Source: Clostridia bacterium (GTDB taxonomy: Bacteria; Bacillota; Clostridia; Christensenellales; CAG-138). From it: a stretch of DNA of 39,417 nt. The stretch covers positions 1 through 39,417 of the forward strand of contig JAFSPW010000094.1 in the NCBI GenBank assembly GCA_017451295.1, read 5' to 3'. A program made the translations under genes and the position numbers. Position 1 is the stretch's first letter, and each line of letters starts with the position of its first letter. A model generated the notes under the pieces. That model was not told where the DNA came from. It did not search any database and saw only the letters and a program-made list of their open reading frames with translations. This document shows, one piece after another, positions 15,295-22,867 of this stretch.

Positions 15295-16803
15295 ATGGAA
15301 GAGATCCTGCGCATGGAACACATCACCAAGAAATTCGGTGAATTCTATGCGAACAAGGATATCAATCTCAGCGTGCTGAAGGGCGAGGTCCATACCCTTC
15401 TGGGGGAGAACGGCGCCGGAAAGAGCACGCTGATGAACATCCTCTTCGGACTGTATCAGCCTACCGCGGGTCAGATATATCTCCGCAGCAAGCCGGTGCA
15501 CATCGATTCGCCGGCCACGGCGGTGAAGCTGGGCATCGGCATGGTCCATCAGCACTTCATGCTGGTGGAAGCCATGACGGTGTTTGAGAACATCATCCTA
15601 GGGGACCGGAACACCAAAGGCGTCTTCATCGACAAGGATGCCCGCCGCAAGGAGATCCTGCAGCTTTCCGAGAAGTACGGGTTGGATGTGGAGTTGGACA
15701 AGCAGATCACGGAGATCGCCGTCGGCGCCCAGCAGCGCGTGGAGATCCTGAAGGCCTTGTATCGCGGTGCGGAACTGCTGGTGTTGGATGAACCCACCGC
15801 CGCCCTGACCGATATCGAGGTGGAAGGCCTGTTCCGCATCATGAACAAGCTGACGGACGAAGGCAAGAGCATTATCTTTATCAGCCATAAGATGCGGGAA
15901 GTGCTGAACATCTCCGACCGGATCACCATCCTTCGGGCCGGTGAGACAATCCGCACTCTGGAACGGGGGGAGACCTCCGGCGAGGAGCTGGCCAACCTGA
16001 TGATCGGCCGGGAGCTGACGCCCTCTCAATATACCAAGGTCACGGAAGCCAAGGAACCTGTCATCGCCCTCCACAACGTGGACTATCACAAGAAGAGCAA
16101 GCACAACGGCCTCAACGGCGTGACATTGCAGGTAGGCCGCGGGGAGATATTGGGCATCGCCGGCGTGGACGGCAACGGTCAGAGCCAGCTGGCGCAGCTG
16201 GTCACCGGCGTAATCACGCCCGAGGGCGGCACCGTGGACATGAAAGGCAGCCGGATAGCGACCTTCTCCCCCAACGGATTCATTTTGGAAAACGTGTCTC
16301 ACATTCCGGAGGATCGGAACAAGATGGGCCTGGTGGGCAACATGTCCGTCATGGAGAACATCGTGCTGAAGGAGACCGACGATCCCCGATTCGCCGACGC
16401 CAAGGGCTGGCATCTGAAGAAGAGGTCCATGCGCGCCTACGCCGAACAGATGCAGAAAAAGTACGACATCCGGTGTCAATCCGTGATGCAGGAATCCCGG
16501 AACCTGTCCGGCGGCAACCAGCAGAAGGTCATCCTGGCCCGTGAGCTGGAGAACAAGCCCGATCTGCTGGTCGCCGTGCATCCTACGCGGGGCCTTGACA
16601 TCGGCGCCACCCGATTCGTTCACGACACCATGATCTCCGCCAGGGATTCAGGCTGCGGCGTGCTGCTGATCTCCGCAGACTTTGATGAGATCCTGGAGAT
16701 GAGCGATCGGATCGTCGTCATGTTCGAAGGCGCCGTCATGGGCGAATACTCCGGCTCCAATCCCCCCATCGACCAGATCTCCCTGGCCATGGCCGGCAAG
16801 TAA
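15295..16803 (+). CDS. BMP-family (nucleoside-type) ABC transporter, duplicated ATPase subunit
   Basis: ATP-binding subunit of an importer of the Bmp/NupNOPQ type, which typically takes up nucleosides. Two ABC domains are fused in 502 residues. The first has an intact Walker A GENGAGKST (residues 37-45), a degenerate signature region (AVGAQQRVEILKAL) and Walker B LLVLDEPTAALT. The second has a degenerate Walker A (GVDGNGQSQ), signature NLSGGNQQK, and a Walker B lacking the usual D-E pair (LLVAVHPTRGLDIGA), a normal trait of this subfamily. ATG 15295 is preceded by AAGGGGGA; an ATG 18 nt upstream would overlap that site. It heads a four-gene operon (ATPase, two permeases, binding protein) behind a leader with a terminator. 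The exact substrate is inferred from the family. Confidence 0.93.
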   Translation: MEEILRMEHITKKFGEFYANKDINLSVLKGEVHTLLGENGAGKSTLMNILFGLYQPTAGQIYLRSKPVHIDSPATAVKLGIGMVHQHFMLVEAMTVFENIILGDRNTKGVFIDKDARRKEILQLSEKYGLDVELDKQITEIAVGAQQRVEILKALYRGAELLVLDEPTAALTDIEVEGLFRIMNKLTDEGKSIIFISHKMREVLNISDRITILRAGETIRTLERGETSGEELANLMIGRELTPSQYTKVTEAKEPVIALHNVDYHKKSKHNGLNGVTLQVGRGEILGIAGVDGNGQSQLAQLVTGVITPEGGTVDMKGSRIATFSPNGFILENVSHIPEDRNKMGLVGNMSVMENIVLKETDDPRFADAKGWHLKKRSMRAYAEQMQKKYDIRCQSVMQESRNLSGGNQQKVILARELENKPDLLVAVHPTRGLDIGATRFVHDTMISARDSGCGVLLISADFDEILEMSDRIVVMFEGAVMGEYSGSNPPIDQISLAMAGK

Positions 16804-16815
16804 GGAGGCAACGCT

Positions 16816-17868
16816 ATGAACAAAAACCGTCTCTTCAGCGTCCTGGTCCCGCTGATTTCCGTGCTCCTGGCCTTCCTGGTGGGCTGCATCATCATGGCGG
16901 TCCTTGGCGCCAATCCGGGAACGGCCCTGAAGGCGTTGTGGAAAGGCGCTTTCGGCAACGCCCGCAACGTGGGCACGACTCTGTCGAGGGCCACGCCGCT
17001 GATCTTTACCAGCCTGTGCGCCTGCTTCGCCTATCGCTGCGGCGTGTTCAATCTGGGCGGCGAAGGGCAGTTTCTCATGGGGTCCATCGTCTGCTGCTAC
17101 ATAGCCACCCAAAGCGGCATCACCGGCCTTGCGGGCATCATCCTCTGCATCCTGGCAGGCGGCGTCGCCGGCGGGCTCTGGGCGGCCGTGCCCGGTCTGC
17201 TGAAGGTATACCGGGGGCAGAACGAGATGATCATCTCCATCATGCTCAACTATGTGGCCACCCTGTTCATGGGCGTCATTTATACCAACTGGCTCCGTGA
17301 GGGCAGCGTTCCGCAGACCATGGCGGTGCCGGACGAAACGAAGCTGACCCGGCTCTTCGGCCTTCGGTGCACCAGCGCCTTCGTTATCGCGGTGGTCATC
17401 GGTCTGTTGGTCTACTACTTCCTGTTCTACACCTCCATGGGGTTCCAGCTCCGAGCGGTGGGCCTCAACATGACCGCTTCTGAATTCAACGGATTTGCGG
17501 TGAAGCGGTACATCCTGTTCAGCTTCATCATCTCCGGCGTGATTGCCGGTATCGGCGGCAGCGCAGAGCTTTTGGGCACCCAGTTCCGACTGATCAACGG
17601 CTTTGGAGCCGGCTACGGCTTCGACGGCGTGGCCATGGCCCTGATAGCGCAGCTCCACCCGCTGGCGGCCATCCTGGTAGCTATCTTCTTCGCGGCCCTG
17701 CGGGTGGGCTCCACCACGATGCAGGCGGCCACCGGCGTCCCCACCAGCGTGTCCGAGATTATCCAGGCCCTGGTCATCGTGTTCACCGTGGCGGGCCTTG
17801 CCATGGTGAAGCTGCCGGAGTTCAAGGCGTTTCTCGAGCGGCTCTTCCCCGCAAGAAAGGAGGCGTGA
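16816..17868 (+). CDS. BMP-family ABC transporter permease 1
   Basis: A 350-residue polytopic membrane protein of the BPD_transp_2 (branched-chain amino acid/monosaccharide/nucleoside) permease class, similar to NupP/YufP. An N-terminal hydrophobic span (LFSVLVPLISVLLAFLVGCII) is followed by at least seven further spans. The GVFNLGGEGQFLMGS segment is the hallmark of nucleoside-type permeases. Near the C-terminus AGYGFDGVAMALIAQLHP is the conserved ATPase-facing loop. It starts 12 nt after the ATPase with an AGGAGG site and ends 3 nt before the second permease, so the genes are co-translated. It forms a heterodimeric channel with the next gene product. Confidence 0.93.
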   Translation: MNKNRLFSVLVPLISVLLAFLVGCIIMAVLGANPGTALKALWKGAFGNARNVGTTLSRATPLIFTSLCACFAYRCGVFNLGGEGQFLMGSIVCCYIATQSGITGLAGIILCILAGGVAGGLWAAVPGLLKVYRGQNEMIISIMLNYVATLFMGVIYTNWLREGSVPQTMAVPDETKLTRLFGLRCTSAFVIAVVIGLLVYYFLFYTSMGFQLRAVGLNMTASEFNGFAVKRYILFSFIISGVIAGIGGSAELLGTQFRLINGFGAGYGFDGVAMALIAQLHPLAAILVAIFFAALRVGSTTMQAATGVPTSVSEIIQALVIVFTVAGLAMVKLPEFKAFLERLFPARKEA

Positions 17869-17871
17869 GCT

Positions 17872-18804
17872 ATGGATATGAGCTTCGTAACCAATTTGAT
17901 CCTGGCCAGCGTCCGTATGGCGACGCCGCTGATCTTCGTGTCCCTGGCTGAATTGTATTCCCAGCGAGCGGGCCTCACCAACATCGGTTTGGAGGGTCTT
18001 GCCACCATCGGCTCCCTGGTGGGTTTCATGGTGAGCCTCCTGACCGGCAGTCCGGTGCTGGGCGTTCTGGCCGGCATGTTGGCGGGAATCCTGGTGAACA
18101 TGATCTTTGCCTACGCCACCATCTCCCTTTGCGCGGAGCAGATCGTCTACGGCATGGCCATCAACATCTTTGCTCCGGCACTGGCAGCCTTCATTTACAG
18201 GGTCTATTTCGGCAGCGGCTCCGATCTCGTGCAGGTAAAACTCATGAGCACCCTGGCGGCCACCCTGGGCATAACGCCCAACAACTTCTTCACCAAGCTT
18301 CTGCTGGACCAGACCGCCATGGTGTATCTCGCCTACGCCCTGGTCGTATTCACAGCCATCTACTTCAACCGTACCAAGAGCGGCCTTAACTACAAAGCTG
18401 TTGGCGAATATCCTAAAGCCGCGGCCACCCTGGGTATCGACGTAATCAAGACCAAGTACATCGCCAGCATCATCTGCGGCGCGTTGGCCGGCATGGGCGG
18501 CGCGTACCTCACCACCTGCTACACCACCACCTATGTGGACGGCAACGTGGCAGGCCGCGGCTTTATCGCCCTGGCCGCCGTCATATTCGGCCGCTGGAGC
18601 GCCGGCGGCGTGCTGCTCGCCTGCCTGTTCTTCGGCTTCTGCGACGCCTTGCAGATCCGACTTCAGGTGGCGTCCTTCGGCCTTCCCTATCAGTTCTTCC
18701 AGATGATCCCCTATGTGGCCACGGTGTTGGTCCTGGCGCTCATCGGCATGAAGAAGGCGGGCCCCAAGAGCTGCGGCAAGCCCTATCGCAAGGAAGAACG
18801 GTAA
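17872..18804 (+). CDS. BMP-family ABC transporter permease 2
   Basis: A 310-residue polytopic permease of the NupQ/YufQ type, partner of the preceding protein. The signature AELYSQRAGLTNIGLEGLATIGSL near the N-terminus matches the loop present in all these permeases. FNRTKSGLNYKAVGEYPKAAATLGID in the middle is the cytoplasmic coupling loop, and GRGFIALAAVIFGRWSAGG follows it. Its AGGAGG ribosome binding site lies within the end of the previous gene, giving tight coupling. The gene ends 64 nt before the binding-protein gene; that gap contains only the next gene's ribosome binding site and no terminator, so the operon continues. Confidence 0.93.
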   Translation: MDMSFVTNLILASVRMATPLIFVSLAELYSQRAGLTNIGLEGLATIGSLVGFMVSLLTGSPVLGVLAGMLAGILVNMIFAYATISLCAEQIVYGMAINIFAPALAAFIYRVYFGSGSDLVQVKLMSTLAATLGITPNNFFTKLLLDQTAMVYLAYALVVFTAIYFNRTKSGLNYKAVGEYPKAAATLGIDVIKTKYIASIICGALAGMGGAYLTTCYTTTYVDGNVAGRGFIALAAVIFGRWSAGGVLLACLFFGFCDALQIRLQVASFGLPYQFFQMIPYVATVLVLALIGMKKAGPKSCGKPYRKEER

Positions 18805-18868
18805 ACCATGGTTTTCACCCTTCCGGGTAGAAAATAGAACCCCAAAGAAAACAAATAGGAGGATTCGT

Positions 18869-19957
18869 ATGAAAAAGGTATTTGCCCTGATGCTGGCTCT
18901 CGTCATGCTTCTGTCCGTGGTCGCCTGCGGCAGCAAGACCACCGAGACCACCACCCCCAAGACCGAAACCAAGACCGAAACCAAGACCGAAACCAAGACC
19001 GAAACTAAGACCGAAACCAAGACTGAAGCCAAGGTCTACAAGGTTGCCATGATCTGTGACTCCAGCATCTCCGACGGCGGCTGGGGCGCGGCCTGCTACA
19101 ACGCCATGATCGACGCGGCCAAGATCAACGGTTGGGAGACCGCTTATTCCGACATGATCGATCAGTCCGCCTACTACGACACCATCGTCTCCTACTGCGA
19201 CCTGGGCTATGATCTGATCTATGCCCCCGGCAACCAGTACAGCGACGCGGTGCTCCAGGCGGCTGAGGAGTATCCTGAGATCGCCTTCGCCCTGCTCAAC
19301 GGCGCTGCCACCACCCCCGAGAAGGCCAAGAACAAGAACGTGACCTCCCTGCTGCCCAACGCCAAGCAGATCGGCTGGATCGCTGGCGCTCTCGCCGGCC
19401 TCATGACGGAGAGCGGCACCATCGCCTTCATCGGCGGCATGGAGCTTGACACCACCAAAGCCAAGTATGCCGGATATGCCGAAGCCGCCGCATATGTGGG
19501 CGAAAAGGCCGGCAAGACCGTCAAGACGCTGGATATCGTGTATTCCAACTCCTTCTCCGCCAGCGACAAGGGCATCGAGTTCGCGAAAGCCTTCATCGAC
19601 CAGGGCGCGGACGTGTTCTTCGGCGACGCTTCTGCCGTTGACTCCGGCGCGCGCCAGGCCATCGACGAGGCCAACAAGGCGGCCGGTGCTGTCAAGATCT
19701 TCGACATCGCCCAGCCCTCCGACATCCTGGGCCAGAACGAGTGCATCATCTGCAGCCAGGTGACCGACAACTCCTCTCTGGTGAGCCTGAGCATGCAGGC
19801 GGTCATGAATGGCACCTTCGGCGGCGAGGTCATCTACGGCACGCTGCAGAACGGAGCCCTCTCCGCAGGCCGGATCAGCGATTTGGTCCCCGCTGAGATC
19901 CAGACCCAGTACAAAGCTTATCTCGATGAGATGGTAGCTGACACCTTCATGAAGTAA
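18869..19957 (+). CDS. BMP-family substrate-binding lipoprotein
   Basis: Extracellular binding protein of the importer. It has a lipoprotein signal peptide with lipobox SVVAC, so Cys20 should be lipidated and anchor the protein to the outer face of the membrane. A low-complexity linker of repeated K-T-E-T units (about residues 30-54) then connects to a Bmp/PnrA-type two-lobed domain: VAMICDSSISDGGWGAACYNAM, YAPGNQYSDAVLQAAEEYP, IAFIGGMELDTTKAKYAGY and DVFFGDASAVDSGARQAID are all in place. These proteins usually bind purine nucleosides. The gene is last in the operon, whereas the binding protein is often first, and is followed by a strong terminator. The linker is encoded by a 12-bp tandem repeat. 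Confidence 0.95.
   Translation: MKKVFALMLALVMLLSVVACGSKTTETTTPKTETKTETKTETKTETKTETKTEAKVYKVAMICDSSISDGGWGAACYNAMIDAAKINGWETAYSDMIDQSAYYDTIVSYCDLGYDLIYAPGNQYSDAVLQAAEEYPEIAFALLNGAATTPEKAKNKNVTSLLPNAKQIGWIAGALAGLMTESGTIAFIGGMELDTTKAKYAGYAEAAAYVGEKAGKTVKTLDIVYSNSFSASDKGIEFAKAFIDQGADVFFGDASAVDSGARQAIDEANKAAGAVKIFDIAQPSDILGQNECIICSQVTDNSSLVSLSMQAVMNGTFGGEVIYGTLQNGALSAGRISDLVPAEIQTQYKAYLDEMVADTFMK
18959..19030 (+). repeat. 12-bp tandem repeat in the lipoprotein linker
   Basis: Six consecutive copies of AAGACCGAAACC, four exact, one with a single change and a last degenerate one. It is in frame and encodes K-T-E-T. Slippage would lengthen or shorten the linker without breaking the frame. Confidence 0.9.
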
Positions 19958-19977
19958 CTACTTCCTCCTCCGACAAA

Positions 19978-20017
19978 CAGAAAACGGCGCTCCTTCCATA
20001 CAGGGCGCCGTTTTCTG
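19978..20017 (+). terminator. terminator of the BMP transporter operon
   Basis: A 13-bp perfect stem, CAGAAAACGGCGC (19978-19990) with its complement at 20005-20017, and a 14-nt loop; it lies 20 nt after the lipoprotein stop codon. Confidence 0.85.
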
Positions 20018-20115
20018 TTGTTCAGCCGTGCCCGCTTAGCATATCAGTATCTTGTTAAATATCCTATGGAATATAGTCGTTCGCGTCTGAGTCAGTTATC
20101 TCTACTCGTACCAAA

Positions 20116-20143
20116 CGGCCCCCAATCCGGGGGCCGGTTTTTT
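20116..20143 (+). terminator. GC-rich terminator hairpin, relative of the one at 14,600
   Basis: CGGCCCCC (20116-20123) pairs with GGGGGCCG (20129-20136) and is followed by a T run. The flanks (TACCAAA before, TTTTTT then CATGCAA after) match the hairpin at 14600-14632. Confidence 0.75.
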
Positions 20144-20180
20144 GCATGCAAACGGGGCAGCGGCGGGTGGAAAAAGGGGG

Positions 20181-20208
20181 TTGACAAACGGGGGAAAGGT
20201 GGTATGAT
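20181..20208 (+). promoter_or_regulatory. promoter of the DUF3793 gene
   Basis: TTGACA (20181-20186), 16 nt, TATGAT (20203-20208). The start point would fall at about 20215, directly against the first palindromic operator. Confidence 0.75.
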
Positions 20209-20215
20209 GGAGGAG

Positions 20216-20235
20216 TAGTTAGCGGGGGCTAACTA
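20216..20235 (+). promoter_or_regulatory. palindromic operator 1
   Basis: TAGTTAGC, 4 nt, GCTAACTA: perfect 8-bp arms over the predicted transcription start. The TTAG...CTAA pattern resembles DtxR/IdeR/MntR-type metalloregulator boxes, which is an inference from pattern only. Confidence 0.7.
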
Positions 20236-20272
20236 AGGAGAAGGGGAAGGGGCATATTTTTTTGACCAAGTG

Positions 20273-20288
20273 GTTAGCGGAGGCTAAC
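20273..20288 (+). promoter_or_regulatory. palindromic operator 2
   Basis: GTTAGC, 4 nt, GCTAAC: the same core and spacing as operator 1, centred 55 bp downstream in the leader and just before the ribosome binding site of the DUF3793 gene. Confidence 0.65.
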
Positions 20289-20306
20289 TTGTGAGAGGAG
20301 GAAGCC

Positions 20307-20882
20307 ATGTCGGAGGAAGCCGTCATTGTGCATGGGTCGCCCACCCTGGCGGGAATCAAGACCGGGAGCCTGTTTCGCTACCCCTATGAGACGGAGGAGC
20401 AGATGTGCAAGGCCCTGCGGCGGTGGAATGTTCGCTTTAGGAAGAAGGGGCTTCGGGTGATTCCGCTGCTGTATAGAGAGCACAAGGCGCTGCTGTATCT
20501 GTATCGCCCGGCGCGGCTGTGCCTGGATTTACAGAACGAGACGGCCAGCCGCATTCTGGATGAGAGGGGCTATTGCACAAACTCCCCGGAGCGCTGCATC
20601 ATCCGCCTGATGAATAGGCTCCAGGAAAGCGAGGCGTTCCCCCACGAGATTGGCCTGTTCCTTGGGTATCCGGCCGAGGACGTGCAGGGGTTTTTAGAGC
20701 ACCGGGACCGGGGCGTAAAGTGCGTGGGCTGCTGGAAGGTCTATGGGAACGAAGCCCTGGCGAAGCGGACCTTTGAGCAGTATCGCAAGTGCAGCGAGAT
20801 TTACCGCCGCCAGTGGAGAAACGGCACGCCCATCGACCGGTTCACGGTGGCACAAAGCATATGTCAGAAAGTTTTGCCATAA
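20307..20882 (+). CDS. DUF3793 family protein
   Basis: A soluble protein of 191 residues matching the DUF3793 family of Clostridia: HGSPTLAGIKTGSLF near the N-terminus, a middle segment LRVIPLLYREHKALLYLYRP, and the hallmark FPHEIGLFLGYPAEDVQGFL followed by GCWKVYG and a C-terminal CSEIYRR helix. The biochemical function is unknown. Family members are often found near iron-uptake and flavodoxin genes, and the two palindromes at its promoter look like metalloregulator sites, so metal-responsive expression is a reasonable guess. An AGGAGG site precedes the ATG. It is monocistronic, with a terminator directly after it. Confidence 0.9.
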   Translation: MSEEAVIVHGSPTLAGIKTGSLFRYPYETEEQMCKALRRWNVRFRKKGLRVIPLLYREHKALLYLYRPARLCLDLQNETASRILDERGYCTNSPERCIIRLMNRLQESEAFPHEIGLFLGYPAEDVQGFLEHRDRGVKCVGCWKVYGNEALAKRTFEQYRKCSEIYRRQWRNGTPIDRFTVAQSICQKVLP

Positions 20883-20900
20883 CATATCCTATCCTGTACC

Positions 20901-20945
20901 GCCACAAAAAAGCTGCCGAACATCGCAGAACGGCAGCTTTGTGGC
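20901..20945. terminator. bidirectional terminator
   Basis: AAAGCTGCCG (20909-20918) pairs with CGGCAGCTTT (20931-20940). Outer GCCAC/GTGGC arms extend the stem with a small bulge. It separates the convergent DUF3793 and exonuclease genes. Confidence 0.8.
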
Positions 20946-20958
20946 CTTTGGGTATTGT

Positions 20959-21492
20959 CTATATCATGTTGTAGCTGCGGATGTGGGGGGCGGGGTCGGC
21001 ACCGGAGGCAAGGTAGCGCAGCAGAATCTGGGCGCAGGCCAGGCTGTCGCTGTCGGCCCGGTGGTGGTTGAGGTCGATGCCGTAGTAGGCGCACAGGTCA
21101 TTGAGCTTGTGGCTGATATGGGGCAGAAGCCGCCGCCCCATGAGCACCGTGCAGATGCCCTGCACCCGATTTTGCCAGGGAATGCCATAGGCCTGGAGGC
21201 ACTTTTTGAGCACCGTCATATCGAAGCTCGCGTTGTGGGCCACCAGGATGCCGGAGGACAGAATCGGCTCGATGGTCGGCCACAGCTCGGGAAAGGTGGG
21301 GGCGGCGGCAACCATCTCTTCGTCGATGCCGGTTAGCATGGTGTTGAAATAGTCGAAGGGCTGCTCCGGGTTCACCAGGGAGTAGAAGGTCTTGACCACC
21401 TGCTCCCCCTCCACCACGGCGATGCCTATGGCGCTCATGCGGCTGTTCCACCGGTTGGGGGTCTCCACATCAAAGGCGATATAGCGGCTCAT
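20959..21492 (-). CDS. DnaQ-like 3'-5' exonuclease (DEDDh)
   Basis: A 177-residue stand-alone exonuclease domain. The four DEDD acidic positions are visible: D8 and E10 in AFDVETPN, the NASFD aspartate near residue 90, and the HRADSD motif near 143-148, which makes it the DEDDh subtype (histidine general base). Such proteins trim 3' ends of DNA or RNA; they resemble the PolIII epsilon subunit but usually act independently in Firmicutes. I chose ATG 21492 because GGAGG lies 7 nt upstream; the frame stays open much further, but that extension overlaps marR out of frame and is not coding. It lies 50 nt after marR and is probably the third gene of that operon. Confidence 0.92.
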   Translation of the reverse strand: MSRYIAFDVETPNRWNSRMSAIGIAVVEGEQVVKTFYSLVNPEQPFDYFNTMLTGIDEEMVAAAPTFPELWPTIEPILSSGILVAHNASFDMTVLKKCLQAYGIPWQNRVQGICTVLMGRRLLPHISHKLNDLCAYYGIDLNHHRADSDSLACAQILLRYLASGADPAPHIRSYNMI

Positions 21493-21542
21493 GCTCTTTC
21501 CTCCCTCTGCACCCGAAACGAAGTTTTTTGATAGACTCAGTC

Positions 21543-21965
21543 TTACAGCGCAGAAAGGATTTCCCCGATGGCCGTCATGGCCCGGCGTAGTTCCTCCCGC
21601 TGCGGGGGGTTCAGCCGGGACAGAAGCCGGGCGAAGCTCTCGTCGCTTTGACGAATGTGCTCCATGAGCAGGGCCTTGCCCTTGGGGGAAAGGGAGAGGC
21701 GGTTGGCGCGCCGGTCCTCCGGGGAAACGGCGGCCAAGACCAGCCCGTCCTCCATAAGCCCCCGAACTATTTTGGAGGCATGCTGCTTGGGGATGTTCAA
21801 ATCCTCCGCCATTTGGGATGCCTGGCTGGCTTCGTGTTCCATTAGATACACCAGCACCTCCGCCTGGGTTCTGCCGTATTGGCCCTTGAAGGAGGACCAG
21901 AAGGCGGAGGTTACCTTTTTGTTGAACAATTCTCCGCTCCACAAAGCCAGTTGGGCATCCGTCAT
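21543..21965 (-). CDS. MarR family transcriptional regulator
   Basis: A 140-residue winged-helix repressor. The recognition region QASQMAEDLNIPKQHASKIVRGLMEDGLV and the beta wing SPEDRRANRLSLSPKGKALL (with the DRR motif typical of MarR) are clear, flanked by helices for dimerisation. It starts 13 nt after the short-chain dehydrogenase gene and shares its promoter. MarR proteins commonly repress their own operon and release DNA on binding small aromatic or oxidising compounds. The palindrome over the operon's start point is the likely binding site, so the SDR enzyme may act on the inducing compound (inference). Confidence 0.95.
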   Translation of the reverse strand: MTDAQLALWSGELFNKKVTSAFWSSFKGQYGRTQAEVLVYLMEHEASQASQMAEDLNIPKQHASKIVRGLMEDGLVLAAVSPEDRRANRLSLSPKGKALLMEHIRQSDESFARLLSRLNPPQREELRRAMTAIGEILSAL

Positions 21966-21978
21966 GTGTTTCTCCTGT

Positions 21979-22779
21979 TTACCAGGTCCTGGAGCCCAGG
22001 GCCCTGAATTGTGCCACGGTGGGGGCGTGGGAGTTCATGCCGCCGTCCACGTTGATAATCTGCCCCGTGACAAAGGCGCTTTCATCGGAACCGAAGTAGA
22101 CGCAGGCGTGGCCGATGTCCTCGGGGCAGCCATAGCGGTTGACTTCGATGTTGCTCAAGAAGATATCCCGCAGGGTCTTAGACACATAGGCATCGTTCTG
22201 GGGCGTGACAATCAGCCCCGGGCGAACGCAGTTGCAGCGAATGTTGTCCTTGCCGTACTGCAGGGCCACGCTGGAGGTCAGCATGTCCACACCCGCCTTG
22301 GCGCAGGAATAGGCCGTGGCGCCCAAATCTCCGCCGCAGGAGGCCATGGAGCCGATGTTCACAATGGAGCCGCCCCCGTTCTTCTGCATATAGGGCAGGA
22401 CGCACTTGATGGCATAGAAGGTGCCCCGGATGTCGCTGTTGAAGATGTTGTCCCACATCTGCAATGTCAGCTCGTCCACCCGTCCGTCGGGCAGACCCAC
22501 ATTGGCGGCGTTGTTCACCAGCACGTCTATTTTACCATACTGGGCCGCAGTGTCGTCAATCAATTTTTCGATGGTGGAAAAGTCCGTCAAATCCAAAAAG
22601 TGATAGGAAGCCTCGCCGCCCTCGGCCCGGATGGCATCCACTACGGCCTGGCCCTTTTCCTGGCGACGGCCGCAAACCACCACCTTCGCCCCCTCCCGAG
22701 CATACAGCCGGGCAATGCCGATGCCGATACCGCTGGTGGAACCGGTGACGATGGCAACTTTGTTCTCTAAGCGTTTCAT
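21979..22779 (-). CDS. short-chain dehydrogenase/reductase (SDR)
   Basis: Classical SDR of 266 residues. The cofactor motif TGSTSGIG is at residues 12-19, the structural NNAAN segment sits near 88 (A replaces the common G), and the active-site serine is in the NIGSMAS segment. The catalytic YSCAK is near residue 157, and a C-terminal GQIINVDGGM follows. The RR after the second beta strand (VVVCGRRQEK) suggests preference for NADP(H). The substrate cannot be told from sequence; close families include 3-oxoacyl-ACP reductase-like and glucose or steroid dehydrogenases. ATG 22779 has GGAGGT 7 nt upstream. It heads the operon with marR and the exonuclease, behind a full-consensus promoter. Confidence 0.93.
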   Translation of the reverse strand: MKRLENKVAIVTGSTSGIGIGIARLYAREGAKVVVCGRRQEKGQAVVDAIRAEGGEASYHFLDLTDFSTIEKLIDDTAAQYGKIDVLVNNAANVGLPDGRVDELTLQMWDNIFNSDIRGTFYAIKCVLPYMQKNGGGSIVNIGSMASCGGDLGATAYSCAKAGVDMLTSSVALQYGKDNIRCNCVRPGLIVTPQNDAYVSKTLRDIFLSNIEVNRYGCPEDIGHACVYFGSDESAFVTGQIINVDGGMNSHAPTVAQFRALGSRTW

Positions 22780-22796
22780 GTTTTTTACCTCCAATA

Positions 22797-22842
22797 GTCA
22801 TATTTATATGACCATTATAGAGGCTGTCCCCGGGTCTGTCAA
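22797..22842 (-). promoter_or_regulatory. full-consensus promoter with palindromic operator for SDR-marR operon
   Basis: On the minus strand TTGACA (22842-22837), exactly 17 nt, TATAAT (22819-22814): 12 of 12 consensus bases. GTCATAT, TT, ATATGAC (22797-22812) follows directly and covers the expected start point. A MarR dimer bound there would block initiation. Confidence 0.88.
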
Positions 22843-22867
22843 CGGGGCTTTCTGTAAAGGCAGGGTT

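Noticed and set aside
16648..19032. Very long minus-strand open frame (794 codons) opposite the ABC transporter genes
   Set aside because: Produced by GC-rich third positions; the composition is His/Gln/Gly-rich low complexity and both permeases and the lipoprotein are unmistakable on the plus strand.
21493..21942. Upstream extension of the exonuclease reading frame to 327 residues
   Set aside because: It overlaps marR out of frame. GGAGG before ATG 21492 and the family's N-terminus both point to the short form.
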